This document shows positions 14,101-20,590 of a stretch of DNA of 64,000 nt, in pieces. Each line of letters begins with the position of its first letter. Position 1 is the stretch's first letter. The stretch covers positions 396,001-460,000 of the forward strand of contig JACJYQ010000007.1 in NCBI GenBank assembly GCA_020636025.1, written 5' to 3'. Source of the stretch: Lewinellaceae bacterium (lineage in GTDB: Bacteria > Bacteroidota > Bacteroidia > Chitinophagales > Saprospiraceae). Below the pieces are notes generated by a model that did no database searches, was not told the DNA's origin, and was given only the letters and a program-made list of their open reading frames with translations. Position numbers and translations under genes: made by a program.

Positions 14101-17091
14101 GGCGGTGAAAGTGAATACGACCTTGCCATTGCTGAAGCAGATTCTATCAAGTTCTACTGCTGTGAAGTAGGAGATACACAGACTGTGATCCTGCGTACAT
14201 ATCAGGTTGATCTGAATGGAGACTATGTGCTTGGTACAGATGGTGAGCCGATTTACAACGAGTGCATGATCCAGGTAGAGGTTCAGGATAAGATCAAGCC
14301 ATATTGTGTGGCTCCTGATAATGTAACCGTTACCTGTGAGGAATTTGATGCAAGCCTGTGGTTGTATGGTGTGGCAGATATCGTAGATAACTGCTGTCTG
14401 GATACCACGAAGATGTATCAGGGACATTGTGGATTGACACATTCAGTCAACTACTCACAATTTGATACGGTTTGTAACAAAGGAACACTGGTACGTACTT
14501 TCCGCGCATTCGATTGTCACGGTCAGTCCAGCCAGTGTACACAGCGCATCGTGGTGAACTACGAGCAGGATTACTATGTACGATTCCCGAACGATGTGAT
14601 CGTAACGGTTTGCGATGGAACGGGCAACTACGGTGAGCCTACCTTCTTTGGTGAGGATTGCGAATTGCTCGGAACATCTTACACAGACCAGATATTTACG
14701 GTTGTACCGGATGCCTGCTTCAAGATTGAACGTACCTGGAAAGTTATCAACTGGTGTACTTTCGATCCAAACGGAGGTTGTGTGAACGTGCCGAACCCGA
14801 ATCCGAATGCGACTTCGAATCACCCGTCAAATCTGCCGGGTCCGATTGTAAGTCCAATTCAGACAAGTGGAGATCCATGGAAATCTACCATTGTTAAGAT
14901 TCTGCCTACGGACCCAACATCAACGAATTACTCGATCTTCTATGATCCGAATGCCAACTGCTACACATACAAGCAGATCATTAAGATCATCGATACACAG
15001 GATCCTGTAATCGAGTGTCCGGATTCAACGGTGACCATATGTGACGTAACAGATAATGATGCCGATCTTTGGAATACACCTGATTGGTGGGATGGTGCGA
15101 ATGAGGTTCATGATCTCTGCGAAGCGCCGTCAGACATTTGCATCACAGCTACTGACTTCTGCTCAGGCTCCAACATCAACTTCGAGTACCAGTTGTTCCT
15201 GGATCTCGACGGTGACGGAGTGATGGAAACAATGGTGAACAGCACACAGCTGGGTAGCCAACCTGGTGGATTGGGATGGAATAACATCCTGTACGGTAAT
15301 GTAACAGGTGTCGGACAACCTAGAGCGTTCGACAACCGTTCCGTTCCGGTTAACCAGAAATGGGGCTTTGCCATCCAGGAAACTGTTTCCGGTACAGATA
15401 AGACTGCTTGTGTGAAGTTTAACACCTTCCAGAATCAGAGCACTTACGTGGCGCCACAGTTGCCACCTGGAAACCACAAGATCAAGTGGTTTGTATCAGA
15501 TGGTTGCGGTAACGAATCTGTTTGCGAATATCCGATCGTGATCAGAGACTGCAAGGCGCCAACAGTGGTTTGTCTAAACGGTCTGAGTGTGAACATCATG
15601 CCAACCGGTATGATCCAGTTGTGGGCTTCTGACTTCCTGCAATATGCAGAGGACAATTGCACACAAACACCACTCATCCAGTATGGCATACGCAAGTGCG
15701 GTACAGGCACTGGCTTCCCGGTTGATGCACAGGGCAACCCGATCACCAGTGTGACATTCGATTGCACCGAGTTGGGTACTCAGTGTGTTGAATTGTGGGC
15801 CATCGATCTGGCCGGCAATGCCGACTATTGCGAAACGTATGTGATCGTTCAGGATAATGACGGTAACTGCCCGAATGGCAATACGGTGAACGTATCCGGT
15901 GTGTTGAAAACCGAGATTGCTGATGGCGTAGAAGAAGCGGATGTGAACATCACCGGTTCGGTGAACTTCGCTCCTCCGTTCTCATACTTCGACATCACTG
16001 ACAACAACGGTATTTACGAGATCAAGAACTCTGTTCCGATCGCTGCCGATATGACAATCAGTCCGTTGAAAGACGATAACCCGTTGAACGGTGTAACTAC
16101 TTATGACCTTGTGTTGATGAGTAAACACATTCTGGGTATCGAGCCACTTGGAAGTCCGTACAAGATGATTGCGGCGGATGCGAACAAGTCTAACTCGATC
16201 ACCACGTTCGATATCGTTGAATTGCGTAAACTGATCCTTGGTATTTACACCGAACTGCCAAACAATACATCCTGGAGATTTGTGGATAAAAATTATGCAT
16301 TCCCGAATGCGGCTAATCCATTCCAGGAGCAGTTCCCTGAAAATATCTCCATCGCGAACGCCATTGTCAACCAGCTTGGTGAAGACTTCGTTGGGGTGAA
16401 GATCGGTGACGTGAACAACACAGTTGTGGCAAACAGCCTGATGGTATCAGATGAACGTACGAATGGCACAATGCTGTTTGATGTAGACGATCGTCTGGTG
16501 AAAGCAGGTGAAACCTTTGATGTGACATTCACCGCTGCAGAACGCAGTCAGGGTTATCAAATGACACTGAAACTGAATGGTCTGGAAGTATCCGAGATCA
16601 CGGAAGGTGATCATGTTTCCAGCAACAACTTCGGTGTGTTCAACGATGCATTGACAGTATCAATCGACGGATCTGATTCCTTCACTGTTACATTCCGTGC
16701 GAACAAAGCAGGTAAATTGAGTGAAATGCTGGCCGTTTCAAGCCAGATCACCAAAGCTGAAGCTTACAACATGGATAACAACAGATTGGAAGTTGCACTG
16801 AGATATGATCACAAAACCATCTCAGGTGTAGGTTTCGAACTGTATCAGAACCAGCCAAACCCATTTGTGAACAGAACGGTTATCGGTTTCCACCTCCCAG
16901 AGGCAAGCGAAGCAACCCTGACTGTTTACGATGAAACAGGCAAACTGGTGTACACGCAGAAAGGTGACTTTGCGAAAGGCTATAACGCATTTGCAATTGA
17001 TCGCCAGTTAGTTAAAACGACAGGTATTCTTTGGTATCGTGTTGAAACCAACAGCGATAGCGCTAACCGGAAAATGATCCAGACTAAATAG
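1..17091 (+). CDS. Giant HYR-repeat T9SS surface protein (5' end outside window)
   Basis: The frame is open from base 1 to the TAG at 17089-17091 (5696 residues here); the start and signal peptide lie upstream. Residues about 1-3718 are six super-repeats whose units begin near residues 47, 681, 1254, 1882, 2516 and 3169. Each has four HYR domains (Ig-like, with paired Cys and a DNC motif). In units 1, 3, 4, 5 and 6 the second HYR is split by a ~250-residue glycine-rich module that opens with a WTVPAGVTEI-like motif and contains GGGGGATDIR-like stretches, resembling the ALK/LTK-type Gly-rich domain. Unit 2 carries a jelly-roll-like module there instead (about 813-1009). Further Cys-rich Ig/HYR-like domains follow, then a dockerin-like pair of helices (about 5362-5420), a cohesin-like domain (about 5486-5605) and a T9SS type A tail (about 5611-5696, with the QNQPNPF motif). 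It is probably a secreted, surface-attached adhesin or matrix protein; its ligand is unknown. Confidence 0.93.
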   Translation, partial: YELEQTDGPDQGDLLAVGTYTIQYTAEDAAGNTATCNFSIEVIDTQDPVIVCPGNVVVDETDPGECSWESPANSLSPLYIQSNCPSEVTWEVVNPDASVNTGDDDVSGYTFELGTSTVTYTITETASGQTWTCSFTVTVEDNEAPTIECPADIVVDNDMGECGAIVEFDDPTVDDNCGINLTPGSASFVYTGNIEYWTVPAGVTEITIEANGASGGGADGGLGASITGTVSVTPGEVLKILSGGTGQVATSGLARHGGGGGTFVTRFDDTPLVIAGGGGGQGVISSFESGPGGPGLATEDGGNSVCGDLGGSGGNGGAFGFDDVDSGCGDPGNGGGGLFTAGGMGVSGGQSFVSGGAGGVENPISCTDEGFGGFGGGGSGGNGGGGGGGYSGGAGGANDRINGCIPNTYIGGGGGGSYNADAGGINIAGVNSGSGFVNITYGTSMLTQVSGLPSGSIFPVGTINNTFVVSDNAGNTASCSFAVTVNDVEDPTVSCPMNANITTSNLNSEGDCAGQYAWDHPTAADNCGVEEFDFTYTNPDNTIDGPYDGEQISLGFISSNANHNFELGTTTVTYYVVDVHGNATTCAFTVTVTDDEDPTFVNCPEGVTFTVGLFSDDCEGGAIWSIPIASDNCSVEVEQTDGPDQGDLLSVGIYDIQYTAEDAAGNTATCNFSIEVVDTQDPVIVCPGNVVVEETDPGECSWTSPANSLSPLYIQSNCPSEVTWEVVNPDASVNTGDDDVSGYTFELGTSTVTYTITETASMQSWTCSFTVTVEDNEAPTIVCPGDIEVANDPGICGAIVEFDDPEVNDNCTMFPVPAMFELISNGGFETGDLTNWTNTGYPGSYCGGKDWEVYSGPSLLEQCWFGLDLTPVSGTYASYTAFDGPGPLTLFMDQSISIPDNVESAQLSWLSTYQFLLLSVTGGSGTMDRTLRFDLYDASGVTFLANLASRDFPVDMDTSQGWGPDMEDVTSVLQAYEGMDVVLKISAYIPEVQTGPSDYSIDDVSLLVTSNASLVQTTGLPSGSVFPVGTTINTFLATDESGNTATCSFAVTVIDEQAPVINCPADVEITTSNLSSTGDCAGQYEWDTPIPAENCSLESYTVTYTNPDNTIDGPYPAFVYSPANYPNGNGISSNNRNFDLGTTIVTYYVEDASGNTGTCTFSVTVTDDEDPTFVNCPEGVTFTVGLFSDDCQGGAIWSIPIADDNCGYELEQTDGPDQGELLAVGTYTIQYTAEDAAGNTATCNFSIEVVDTQDPVIVCPGNVVVEETDPGLCSWTSLDNSLTALYIQSNCPAEVTWEVVNPDMSVNTGDDDVSGYTFDLGTSTVTYTITETASGQTWSCSFTVTVEDHEAPVIECPGDIEVDNDPEACGAIVEFDDPEISDNCPIVLGDGLEIFDFSGAVETWTVPAGVTEITITAAGAEGANQTYSPKAPGKGAVLSGTFAVTPGEVLNILVGEQPPMEPSSLNGGGGGGSFVWKTTGNTLLIAAAGGSGSGQCGNGNIPKDGLATLGGSGQGGLGGQSNGCGINGGGGGGAGWLSDGMDNTIYPGTGGHSPLNGGAGGEAGPPIYYNNGRGGFGGGGGGAADCGSAGGGGGYTGGDAAANILCFGGQESTGATSYNIGGAQMGMSGTNIGNGSIMIEYSATASLVQTTGLPSGSEFPVGTTVNTFVLTDNSGNTATCSFEVTVNDVEDPTITCPQNVDITTSNLDSEGDCAGKYDWMHPIPDDNCGISDFDFTYTNPDNTIDGPYDGYQIANGSISLDASHDFELGTTTVTYYVEDVHGNTTSCDFTVTVTDDEDPTFVNCPEGVTFTVGLFSDDCQGGAIWSIPVASDNCSVEVEQTDGPEQGELLSVGVYDIQYTAEDAAGNTATCNFSIEVIDTEDPVIVCPGNVVVDETDLDECSWTSPANSLTPLYITSNCPSEVTWEVVNPDMSVNTGDDDVSGYTFELGTSTVTYTITETASMQSWSCSFTVTVEDHQAPEIVCPADIEVDNDPGICGAVVEFDDPEVDDNCALSVGGSQSIEFEYTGAMQTWTVPAGVTEIDVLMYGASGGFSTPETGSSNMGDGGLGGMVSGKLAVTPGEVLTIYVGGEGGNGENGIAGIGGYNGGGAGSTTTNFETQAGGGGGGATDIRQGGTGLTNRVAVAAGGGGAASCSGTLRDGGNGGDFTGSTPPPSCAGNAPTGGTPTMGGAGGSLGGWCNGLDGTLGFGGDACDGTGSPTLSAGGGGGAGFYGGGGGSWHGGAGGSSYVGGLTMGATTGGLQSGDGLLIISYSSSGSLVQVGGLPSGSVFPVGTTTNIFVATDASGNTASCSFNVTVNDTEAPTVDCSGLDVAITTSDGVEGDCAGQYSWDVPIPMDNCGVLGYTVTYTNPDASIDGPSDAFMFTPGNPANGEPMAVRNFDLGVTTVTYYVEDEHGNTTSCNFTVTVTDDEDPAFVNCPEGTTFTVGLFSDDCEGGAIWSIPIAEDNCGVTVEQTDGPDQGELLGVGTYEIQYTAEDAAGNTATCNFTIEVIDTQDPAIVCPGNVIVDETDPGVCTWTSPENSLTPLYIQSNCPATVTWEVVNPDASVNTGSGDVSGYIFDLGTSLVTYTITEDASGQSWSCSFTVTVEDHEAPTIECPADIAVENDPGVCGAVVEFDDPEVSDNCNLNLNQQQFDFNYTGSEQVFVVPAGVSEIIVEAWGAQGGEPEDRLDNSDGGLGGYVTGVMSVTPGQTLYLYVGGQGLPSGTGGYNGGGDGGYGQAGSSCAGGPAAGGGGASDIRIGGNTLNDRMVVAAGGGGSGRDYCNGSCQPCGCGGAGGGAGGLNGVDGFAAYNCGFGYSGQGVNFGGGATQLAGGAGGPQDNGSSNMGTSGAFGGGGTGSDGLYDVAGGGGGGGYYGGGGGGGASNGSGVAGGGGGGGSSYLGTLNMASGLTGVRAGDGMIRISTISSGNLVQTTGMPSGSSFPVGTTINTFVVSDLAGNTASCSFNVTVEDTEQPAIDCPAPVSITTSNLGTTGDCFGQYEWTAPTPTDNCGLEEYHVVFVNPDGSNSGPMDVYQFSLPNFPTGLAPNNWQFEIGTTAITYYVEDEHGNTTNCDFTVTVTDDEDPEFVNCPEGVTFTVGLFSDDCEGGAIWSIPIASDNCSVSVTQSDGPDQGELLAVGTYQIQYTAEDAAGNTATCNFSIEVIDTQDPAIVCPGNVVVDETDPGLCSWTAPDHSLTPLYIASNCPATVTWEVVNPDASVNTGFDDVSGYTFALGTSTVTYTITEDASGQSWSCSFTVTVEDHEAPVIECPDDIEVANDPGVCGAVVEFDDPEFSDNCELVIEVPDVMAEFEFTGDEAVFVVPPGVTEIMVEAWGAQGSPNVANDADGGLGGYATGVISVTPGEVLTVYVGGQDGYNGGGAGDDADCDNSKGGSGGGASDIRQGGAAIADRVIVAGGGGGAGGRRNQGCGPGAGGGGGGGYYGGGGGGGYRGNGGGGGTQIAGGAGGATGFPSSGGGPGLDGALGVGGAGGHAPANNQTGSQSGTDGGVGGGFDGGNGIDSPGNTWVGGSGGGGSSFVGTAGMANTMSDVQAGNGFVRFTYTVLSPAMLVQTEGLPSGSEFPVGTTINTFVITDNSGNTASCSFEVTVNDEEDPQITCPDNVEITTSNLGNLGDCAGTYEWEHPMPTDNCDIADIDFTYTNPDGSIDGPYDGEQISDGTIPTMASHNFAQGVTTVTYYVTDVHGNTTTCTFTVTVTDDEAPIFENCPTAMIMIANDPDQCSGKANWQPPVATDNCLPLVISAPGDPQPGTVVQTGGPLPGTPIDITCPPTPINITYQATDGSGNTSECTFQVMVIETQKPEFDADITMPNDTTVDCHSVPTNCVYHGNGICTPLTNNDVHDNCTDPEDLEIVFTEESTQCNDPSMCCYYTYHLTRTWTISDCYDNELVHVQEIEVQDTTKPMAVCKDITITLDPFGNVNITPKDLDGGSTDNCADPQYLTFSAPQLAFACQNLGVNYVTLTVTDPCGNFDTCTAIVTVLEGIGKCDPEYDYDGSDPCVCLDNATNLTNGQFGEFVQIHALGGQTWTITSVSGLYLATSPAPPAAPIPVTVGTLLVNGTADGVDNNNNGMIDEFEEIVFYTFNGRHVEGIGYTATFTNDLGQTLTLTNKCYYPTPVFTNLEDILCLGTPPFTIEMADENGGDGNVVPGSIMVDGVPTNIFDAAALGLGQHLVMGIFDAGPALPNLYVNGVLVGGTMAEALADPGCQQKISQYVNIVETPDQLHCNDLVHVSIDADCIAVINPDDVLEGTYYCYDDFVVEVDKTLPYGNGPWLPPVFDATDIGKTYYYRVRHITGGPNLCWGEIKIEDKLAPALTCPPDLTIACSESTDVSHLGDVAIQDCSTTTTVIDDEYADNGNCNDPRAFLYRTWLVTDAWGNQSVCSQTVTITPFDLDDVVWPDDAQVDCEDTYLNPAGIASINTGEPSINGASIVGSVWCGAQVGYTDEIYYGCGGTFTVLRTWGVLNNCLPVGQGNPISHVQRIEVVDLGGPQFDCPVSATVSTDPLTCCSTAALPDMIISEGCSKILNLEAKVTGTDPATGNIITFTVPGHLGDFPGNNYWNPDTLAIFDYTQCLPLGTYNVRYKASDQCGNTSFCFFELTVADLIPPVASCDQQTVVGINGDDPNDCYTPADGCDGAGVTWVKASTFDDGSYDNCNQVKVSIRRMAPYSDCIENLSHDPCYPGGESEYDLAIAEADSIKFYCCEVGDTQTVILRTYQVDLNGDYVLGTDGEPIYNECMIQVEVQDKIKPYCVAPDNVTVTCEEFDASLWLYGVADIVDNCCLDTTKMYQGHCGLTHSVNYSQFDTVCNKGTLVRTFRAFDCHGQSSQCTQRIVVNYEQDYYVRFPNDVIVTVCDGTGNYGEPTFFGEDCELLGTSYTDQIFTVVPDACFKIERTWKVINWCTFDPNGGCVNVPNPNPNATSNHPSNLPGPIVSPIQTSGDPWKSTIVKILPTDPTSTNYSIFYDPNANCYTYKQIIKIIDTQDPVIECPDSTVTICDVTDNDADLWNTPDWWDGANEVHDLCEAPSDICITATDFCSGSNINFEYQLFLDLDGDGVMETMVNSTQLGSQPGGLGWNNILYGNVTGVGQPRAFDNRSVPVNQKWGFAIQETVSGTDKTACVKFNTFQNQSTYVAPQLPPGNHKIKWFVSDGCGNESVCEYPIVIRDCKAPTVVCLNGLSVNIMPTGMIQLWASDFLQYAEDNCTQTPLIQYGIRKCGTGTGFPVDAQGNPITSVTFDCTELGTQCVELWAIDLAGNADYCETYVIVQDNDGNCPNGNTVNVSGVLKTEIADGVEEADVNITGSVNFAPPFSYFDITDNNGIYEIKNSVPIAADMTISPLKDDNPLNGVTTYDLVLMSKHILGIEPLGSPYKMIAADANKSNSITTFDIVELRKLILGIYTELPNNTSWRFVDKNYAFPNAANPFQEQFPENISIANAIVNQLGEDFVGVKIGDVNNTVVANSLMVSDERTNGTMLFDVDDRLVKAGETFDVTFTAAERSQGYQMTLKLNGLEVSEITEGDHVSSNNFGVFNDALTVSIDGSDSFTVTFRANKAGKLSEMLAVSSQITKAEAYNMDNNRLEVALRYDHKTISGVGFELYQNQPNPFVNRTVIGFHLPEASEATLTVYDETGKLVYTQKGDFAKGYNAFAIDRQLVKTTGILWYRVETNSDSANRKMIQTK

Positions 17092-17121
17092 GATCACTGC
17101 TGATTAGCACAAAGATTGAAT

Positions 17122-17162
17122 AAAAGAAGCCAGTCCAATTTTGGGCTGGCTTCTTTGTTTTT
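17122..17162 (+). terminator. Rho-independent terminator of the giant gene
   Basis: A 13-bp stem (17124-17136 with 17143-17155, one G.U pair) encloses a 6-nt AATTTT loop and is followed by a T-rich tract. It begins about 30 bp after the stop codon. Confidence 0.85.
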
Positions 17163-17207
17163 GTGGATAAATGAGCTGGTTTTTGAAAATGCAAATTGTT
17201 GGGCTTT

Positions 17208-17750
17208 AGATGTTGGGCCTCTCCGAGGCCAGATGTTTTTTCGGGGATCGCCTGGGTTAGAGGTATTTGGCCTCTCCGAGGCTCTAGATGTTGGGCCTCT
17301 CCGAGGCCTTGTTTGGGTGTTTTGGATTGGCTTTGGGCAGTAATCACCTCTCCGAGGTCTTGTTTGGGTGTTTTGGATTGGCTTTGAGGCTCTAGATGTT
17401 GGGCCTCTCCGAGGCCTTGTTTGGGTGTTTTGGATTGGCTTTGAGTAGTAATCTTCTTCTCCGAGGGATTGTATGAACCCTTGGATTGGATTTGAGCAGT
17501 AATCGCCTCTCCGAGTGTTTGAACCATTGGATTGAAGTTGAGCTATAATCGTCTTTGCGAGGCTGATTTCCAACACCATATGGCTTCGGCGAGGCCAAAA
17601 TTCAATTAACCTGAACGTTGGGTGCCGTCATTGGCCTCGGAGAGGCCAAACCCAGTTAGCCCGTCGAGTGGTGGGAGATTATACAGGCCTCGGAGAGGTC
17701 AAATATCATTTGACCGAGTTTTGGGAGATTGTACCGGCCTCGGAGAGGCC
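17208..17750. repeat. Palindrome array 1 (GGCCTC-TCC-GAGGCC family)
   Basis: About twelve copies of a 15-bp palindrome (6-bp stem, 3-nt loop) spaced mostly 50-57 bp apart. Clear copies are at 17216-17230, 17269-17283, 17294-17308, 17402-17416, 17633-17647, 17686-17700 and 17736-17750; weaker ones are near 17346, 17453, 17504, 17551 and 17583. The loop reads TCC in copies up to about 17517 and GGA from 17633 on, so the array changes orientation near 17550-17590. The copy at 17346-17358 has changed both stem ends together (ACCTC/GAGGT), which keeps the pairing. Spacers resemble one another. The array lies between two convergent genes and has no credible coding content. Confidence 0.85.
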
Positions 17751-17994
17751 CAACAATGTAGGGATATGGGGCCAAAGAATTGACCATTTTTCAATTGAGG
17801 AAAACGCGAACGCCAAGTTAATGGGCGACTGTACAATGTATTAGTTAATGGTTTACGCTTACTTAATTTGAAATGAACTATCCACCCTCAATCACATAAA
17901 TCCCGAATCGAATTCGGGATAATCGTCAATTAAAAAACACCGTTTTCTATGGTGGAGGCCATCAATATTTAAAAATGCCTTAGCGAGTAAAAAC
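17751..17994. other. Intergenic stretch with one short inverted repeat
   Basis: This lies between the palindrome array and the rho terminator. It contains a 9-bp inverted repeat (17900-17908 with 17912-17920, ATCCCGAAT/ATTCGGGAT) with no T-tract. I see no gene or other signal. Confidence 0.5.
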
Positions 17995-18041
17995 AAAAAA
18001 AGCCCCGCTTTCAGAAAATCTCTGAAAACGGGGCTTTTTTT
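17995..18041 (-). terminator. Terminator of rho, probably bidirectional
   Basis: A hairpin with a 15-position stem (18001-18015 with 18021-18035, AGCCCCG/CGGGGCT core, one mismatch) lies 17 bp past the rho stop. It has a T-run on one side and an A-run on the other, so it could act on both strands. Confidence 0.85.
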
Positions 18042-18058
18042 AATTATTGGAACTTGAC

Positions 18059-19939
18059 TTATCGATTCATAGATTCCAGGAACTCTTCATTGCTGCTGGT
18101 ATGCATCATCTGTTTCTTCATAAACTCCATGGCTTCTTCGGGTTTCATATCCGCCAGGTGATTACGTAAAATGAACATACGCTGTAATGTATCCTTGTCG
18201 AGTAGAAGATCTTCGCGACGGGTGCTGGATTTCGTAAGGTCGATGGAAGGGTAGAGTCTGCGGTTCGCCAGGTTGCGGTCGAGTTGCAGTTCCATATTAC
18301 CGGTACCTTTAAATTCCTCAAAAATTACCTGATCCATCTTGGAGCCTGTGTCTATAAGGGCAGTAGCCAAAATAGTAAGGGATCCACCATGTTCAATGGC
18401 ACGGGCAGCACCAAAGAATTTCTTTGGTTTTTGTAATGCAGTAGCTTCAACACCTCCAGACAATACCTTACCTGAGGCTGGAGCCACTGTGTTGTAGGCT
18501 CTGGCCATACGGGTAATAGAATCCAGTAGGATTACCACATGGTGACCGCTTTCAACCATACGCTTGGATTTATCGAGTACGATATTAGCCAGTCGAACGT
18601 GGTTTTCAGCTGATTCATCAAAAGTAGAAGCAACAACCTCTGCTTTTACATTTCGGCGCATATCGGTTACCTCTTCCGGTCTTTCATCGATCAGCAACAC
18701 GATCACATAGCACTCAGGGTGATTTTTAGTGATCGCGTTGGCAATATCTTTCAACAGGAAGGTTTTACCCGTTTTGGGTTGCGCTACGATCAATCCCCTT
18801 TGTCCTTTCCCGATTGGCGTAAACAAATCGATGATCCGGTTGCCGAAGTCACGGCCACTGGTGCTGGTTAACAGGGAGAACTTAGATGTTGGAAACAGTG
18901 GTGTGAGGTAATCAAAAGGTACGCGGTCTCGCACGTCTTTTGGATCCAGGCCGTTGATCTTGCTAACCTTAAGCAGTGCAAAATATTTTTCACCTTCCTT
19001 AGGAGGTCTAATGGCTCCTCGAACGGTGTCGCCGGTTTTGAGACCAAAGAGTTTAATTTGAGAAGGAGAAACGTAAATATCGTCCGGACTGGTTTGGTAG
19101 TTATAATCCGGGGAGCGAAGGAAACCATATCCATCGGGCATCATTTCGAGAGTTCCCAGACCTTCGATAATACCATCCAATTCCACATCAAATTTCTCTT
19201 TTGGAATTTCCGGCATCACTTCCGGCTCTTGCTCCTTTGTGTTGCTTTTGGAATCGGTATTGGTCACTTGTGGACGCGCTACCATTTCGTCATCATCGTC
19301 CATGGGTGTTTGTGGTGTGTATTCCTCTTCTTCCAGATTGCTGAGTTTGGCAGCTTCCGGGTCATAAAGCCCCGGGCTTCCGGGTTTTTGCTGTGGTCGG
19401 TTTCTGTCTCTATCGCGATTTCTGCGATCTTCCCAGCGATTGCGGTCGCGGTTATTGCGCCGATCGTCCCAGTCTTTTCTGCGGCCTTCCTGATTCTGTG
19501 AGGATTTTTCCTGTGAGCCAGAACGTTCGCGATTTTGTTGTTGCTGTGGGCGGTTATCGCGTTGGCGATTTTGGTTGTCACGGCCTGGGTTTTGATTTCT
19601 GGCACCTGAATCGTTTGATCTTTGCGTGCTGCCGGAATTACCGCCTGAATTGCTCTGTTTACTGTTTGGGGAACTTTTTTCAGGCTCAGCCGCCTTTTCT
19701 TGTTTGTCAGTTCCTTTTGAAGCCGGTTTTCTGGGTCTCCTTCCTGTTTGAGGGTTCGGTTCATCTACAACCGGTACATCTTTATTGGAAGAATTTTTTT
19801 CGGAAAGCGCCTGTTCATCAAGAATTTTATAGATCAGGTCTTGCTTGAGCATTTTATTATAGCCCTTGATACCAATATTCTGGGCGATTTCCTTGAGCTC
19901 GGTTACTAGCTTGTCGTTAAGCTGTAAAATGTCGTACAT
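18059..19939 (-). CDS. rho: Transcription termination factor Rho
   Basis: ATP-dependent RNA helicase that ends transcription by translocating on nascent RNA. The N-terminal helical Rho domain (residues about 1-45) is followed by a ~180-residue low-complexity insert rich in Arg, Asn, Gln and Asp, then a cold-shock-like RNA-binding domain (YGFLRSPDYNY near 270), a RecA-like ATPase with Walker A PKTGKT near 385-392, and the LSGGVEATAL and TGSKMDQVIFEEF loops. The 626-residue length is typical of Bacteroidota Rho with its insert. I chose the ATG at 19939 (MYDILQLNDKL) because it matches the usual family start; an in-frame ATG at 19978 would add 13 residues. The gene is monocistronic and divergent from serS. 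Confidence 0.95.
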   Translation of the reverse strand: MYDILQLNDKLVTELKEIAQNIGIKGYNKMLKQDLIYKILDEQALSEKNSSNKDVPVVDEPNPQTGRRPRKPASKGTDKQEKAAEPEKSSPNSKQSNSGGNSGSTQRSNDSGARNQNPGRDNQNRQRDNRPQQQQNRERSGSQEKSSQNQEGRRKDWDDRRNNRDRNRWEDRRNRDRDRNRPQQKPGSPGLYDPEAAKLSNLEEEEYTPQTPMDDDDEMVARPQVTNTDSKSNTKEQEPEVMPEIPKEKFDVELDGIIEGLGTLEMMPDGYGFLRSPDYNYQTSPDDIYVSPSQIKLFGLKTGDTVRGAIRPPKEGEKYFALLKVSKINGLDPKDVRDRVPFDYLTPLFPTSKFSLLTSTSGRDFGNRIIDLFTPIGKGQRGLIVAQPKTGKTFLLKDIANAITKNHPECYVIVLLIDERPEEVTDMRRNVKAEVVASTFDESAENHVRLANIVLDKSKRMVESGHHVVILLDSITRMARAYNTVAPASGKVLSGGVEATALQKPKKFFGAARAIEHGGSLTILATALIDTGSKMDQVIFEEFKGTGNMELQLDRNLANRRLYPSIDLTKSSTRREDLLLDKDTLQRMFILRNHLADMKPEEAMEFMKKQMMHTSSNEEFLESMNR

Positions 19940-20590
19940 GGTGGGATTGAAATGTTTAAAAAAAGAAATACGGGCCAATTACCGTAAGAAATGGATCATT
20001 GATGCTGGACCCGTTAGGTGGGAAAATTTACATTAAAAGGAAGGTTGGAACCATTCCTGTTGTATGATTTGTTTTAAAAATAGAACTTAGTTGAACAATA
20101 GAATCACAAGAATCAGGCCTATTAAAAGGCTGTATACCTGAGAGGTCTGGGTATGAAATGGTTGAAATTTAATTTTCAAAAGTCTGCCAAAGTACTCAAA
20201 ACAACCTCAAGACAAGCCGGGCAAACTGGTTGAAAAAGAAAAAAGAGACAGTAAAGGAATGTGGGTTCTGAGGTTGACGGCTGGCACCGACTAATTCGAT
20301 TTGAGCACGGCAAAGATAATCCTGTTTTTAAATTCACCCTATCTTCGCGCAGATTTTTACCCTGAGCCAATGGTTTTTTGTCAAAATTTTCCTTTTTGCA
20401 ACGAAAACCTATTCAAATAACGCTCTAATGCAGGGATTGTTGCCAAATATGAAGCGCATATTCTGGTGTTTAAATGATTTCACAGATAACATCCACTGTT
20501 TTATAAAGCTATTTGAAGGAATTTCCAGTCCTTTGTGATCACAATAAATCAATCAACTTTTCCCTTCACATTTCTATCATTAACAGTACA
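19940..20590. other. Divergent rho/serS intergenic region (651 bp)
   Basis: No gene or RNA is recognised here. Two overlapping -7-like elements are possible: TATCTTTG on the minus strand at 20318-20311, giving rho a ~365-nt leader, and TATCTTCG on the plus strand at 20340-20347, giving serS a ~240-nt leader. Neither has a clear -33 partner. A TTG at 20513 would extend serS by 26 residues but is disfavoured. Confidence 0.35.

Noticed and set aside
17084..17598. Minus-strand open frames with repeated GLGEAQHLEP-like peptides
   Set aside because: They are translations of the palindrome array and its similar spacers; near-multiple-of-three spacing keeps frames open without coding meaning.
17208..17750. 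CRISPR-like array (regular ~51-bp spacing of a palindromic repeat)
   Set aside because: The repeat is only 15 bp, spacers are similar to each other rather than unique, orientation switches within the array, and no cas genes are nearby.
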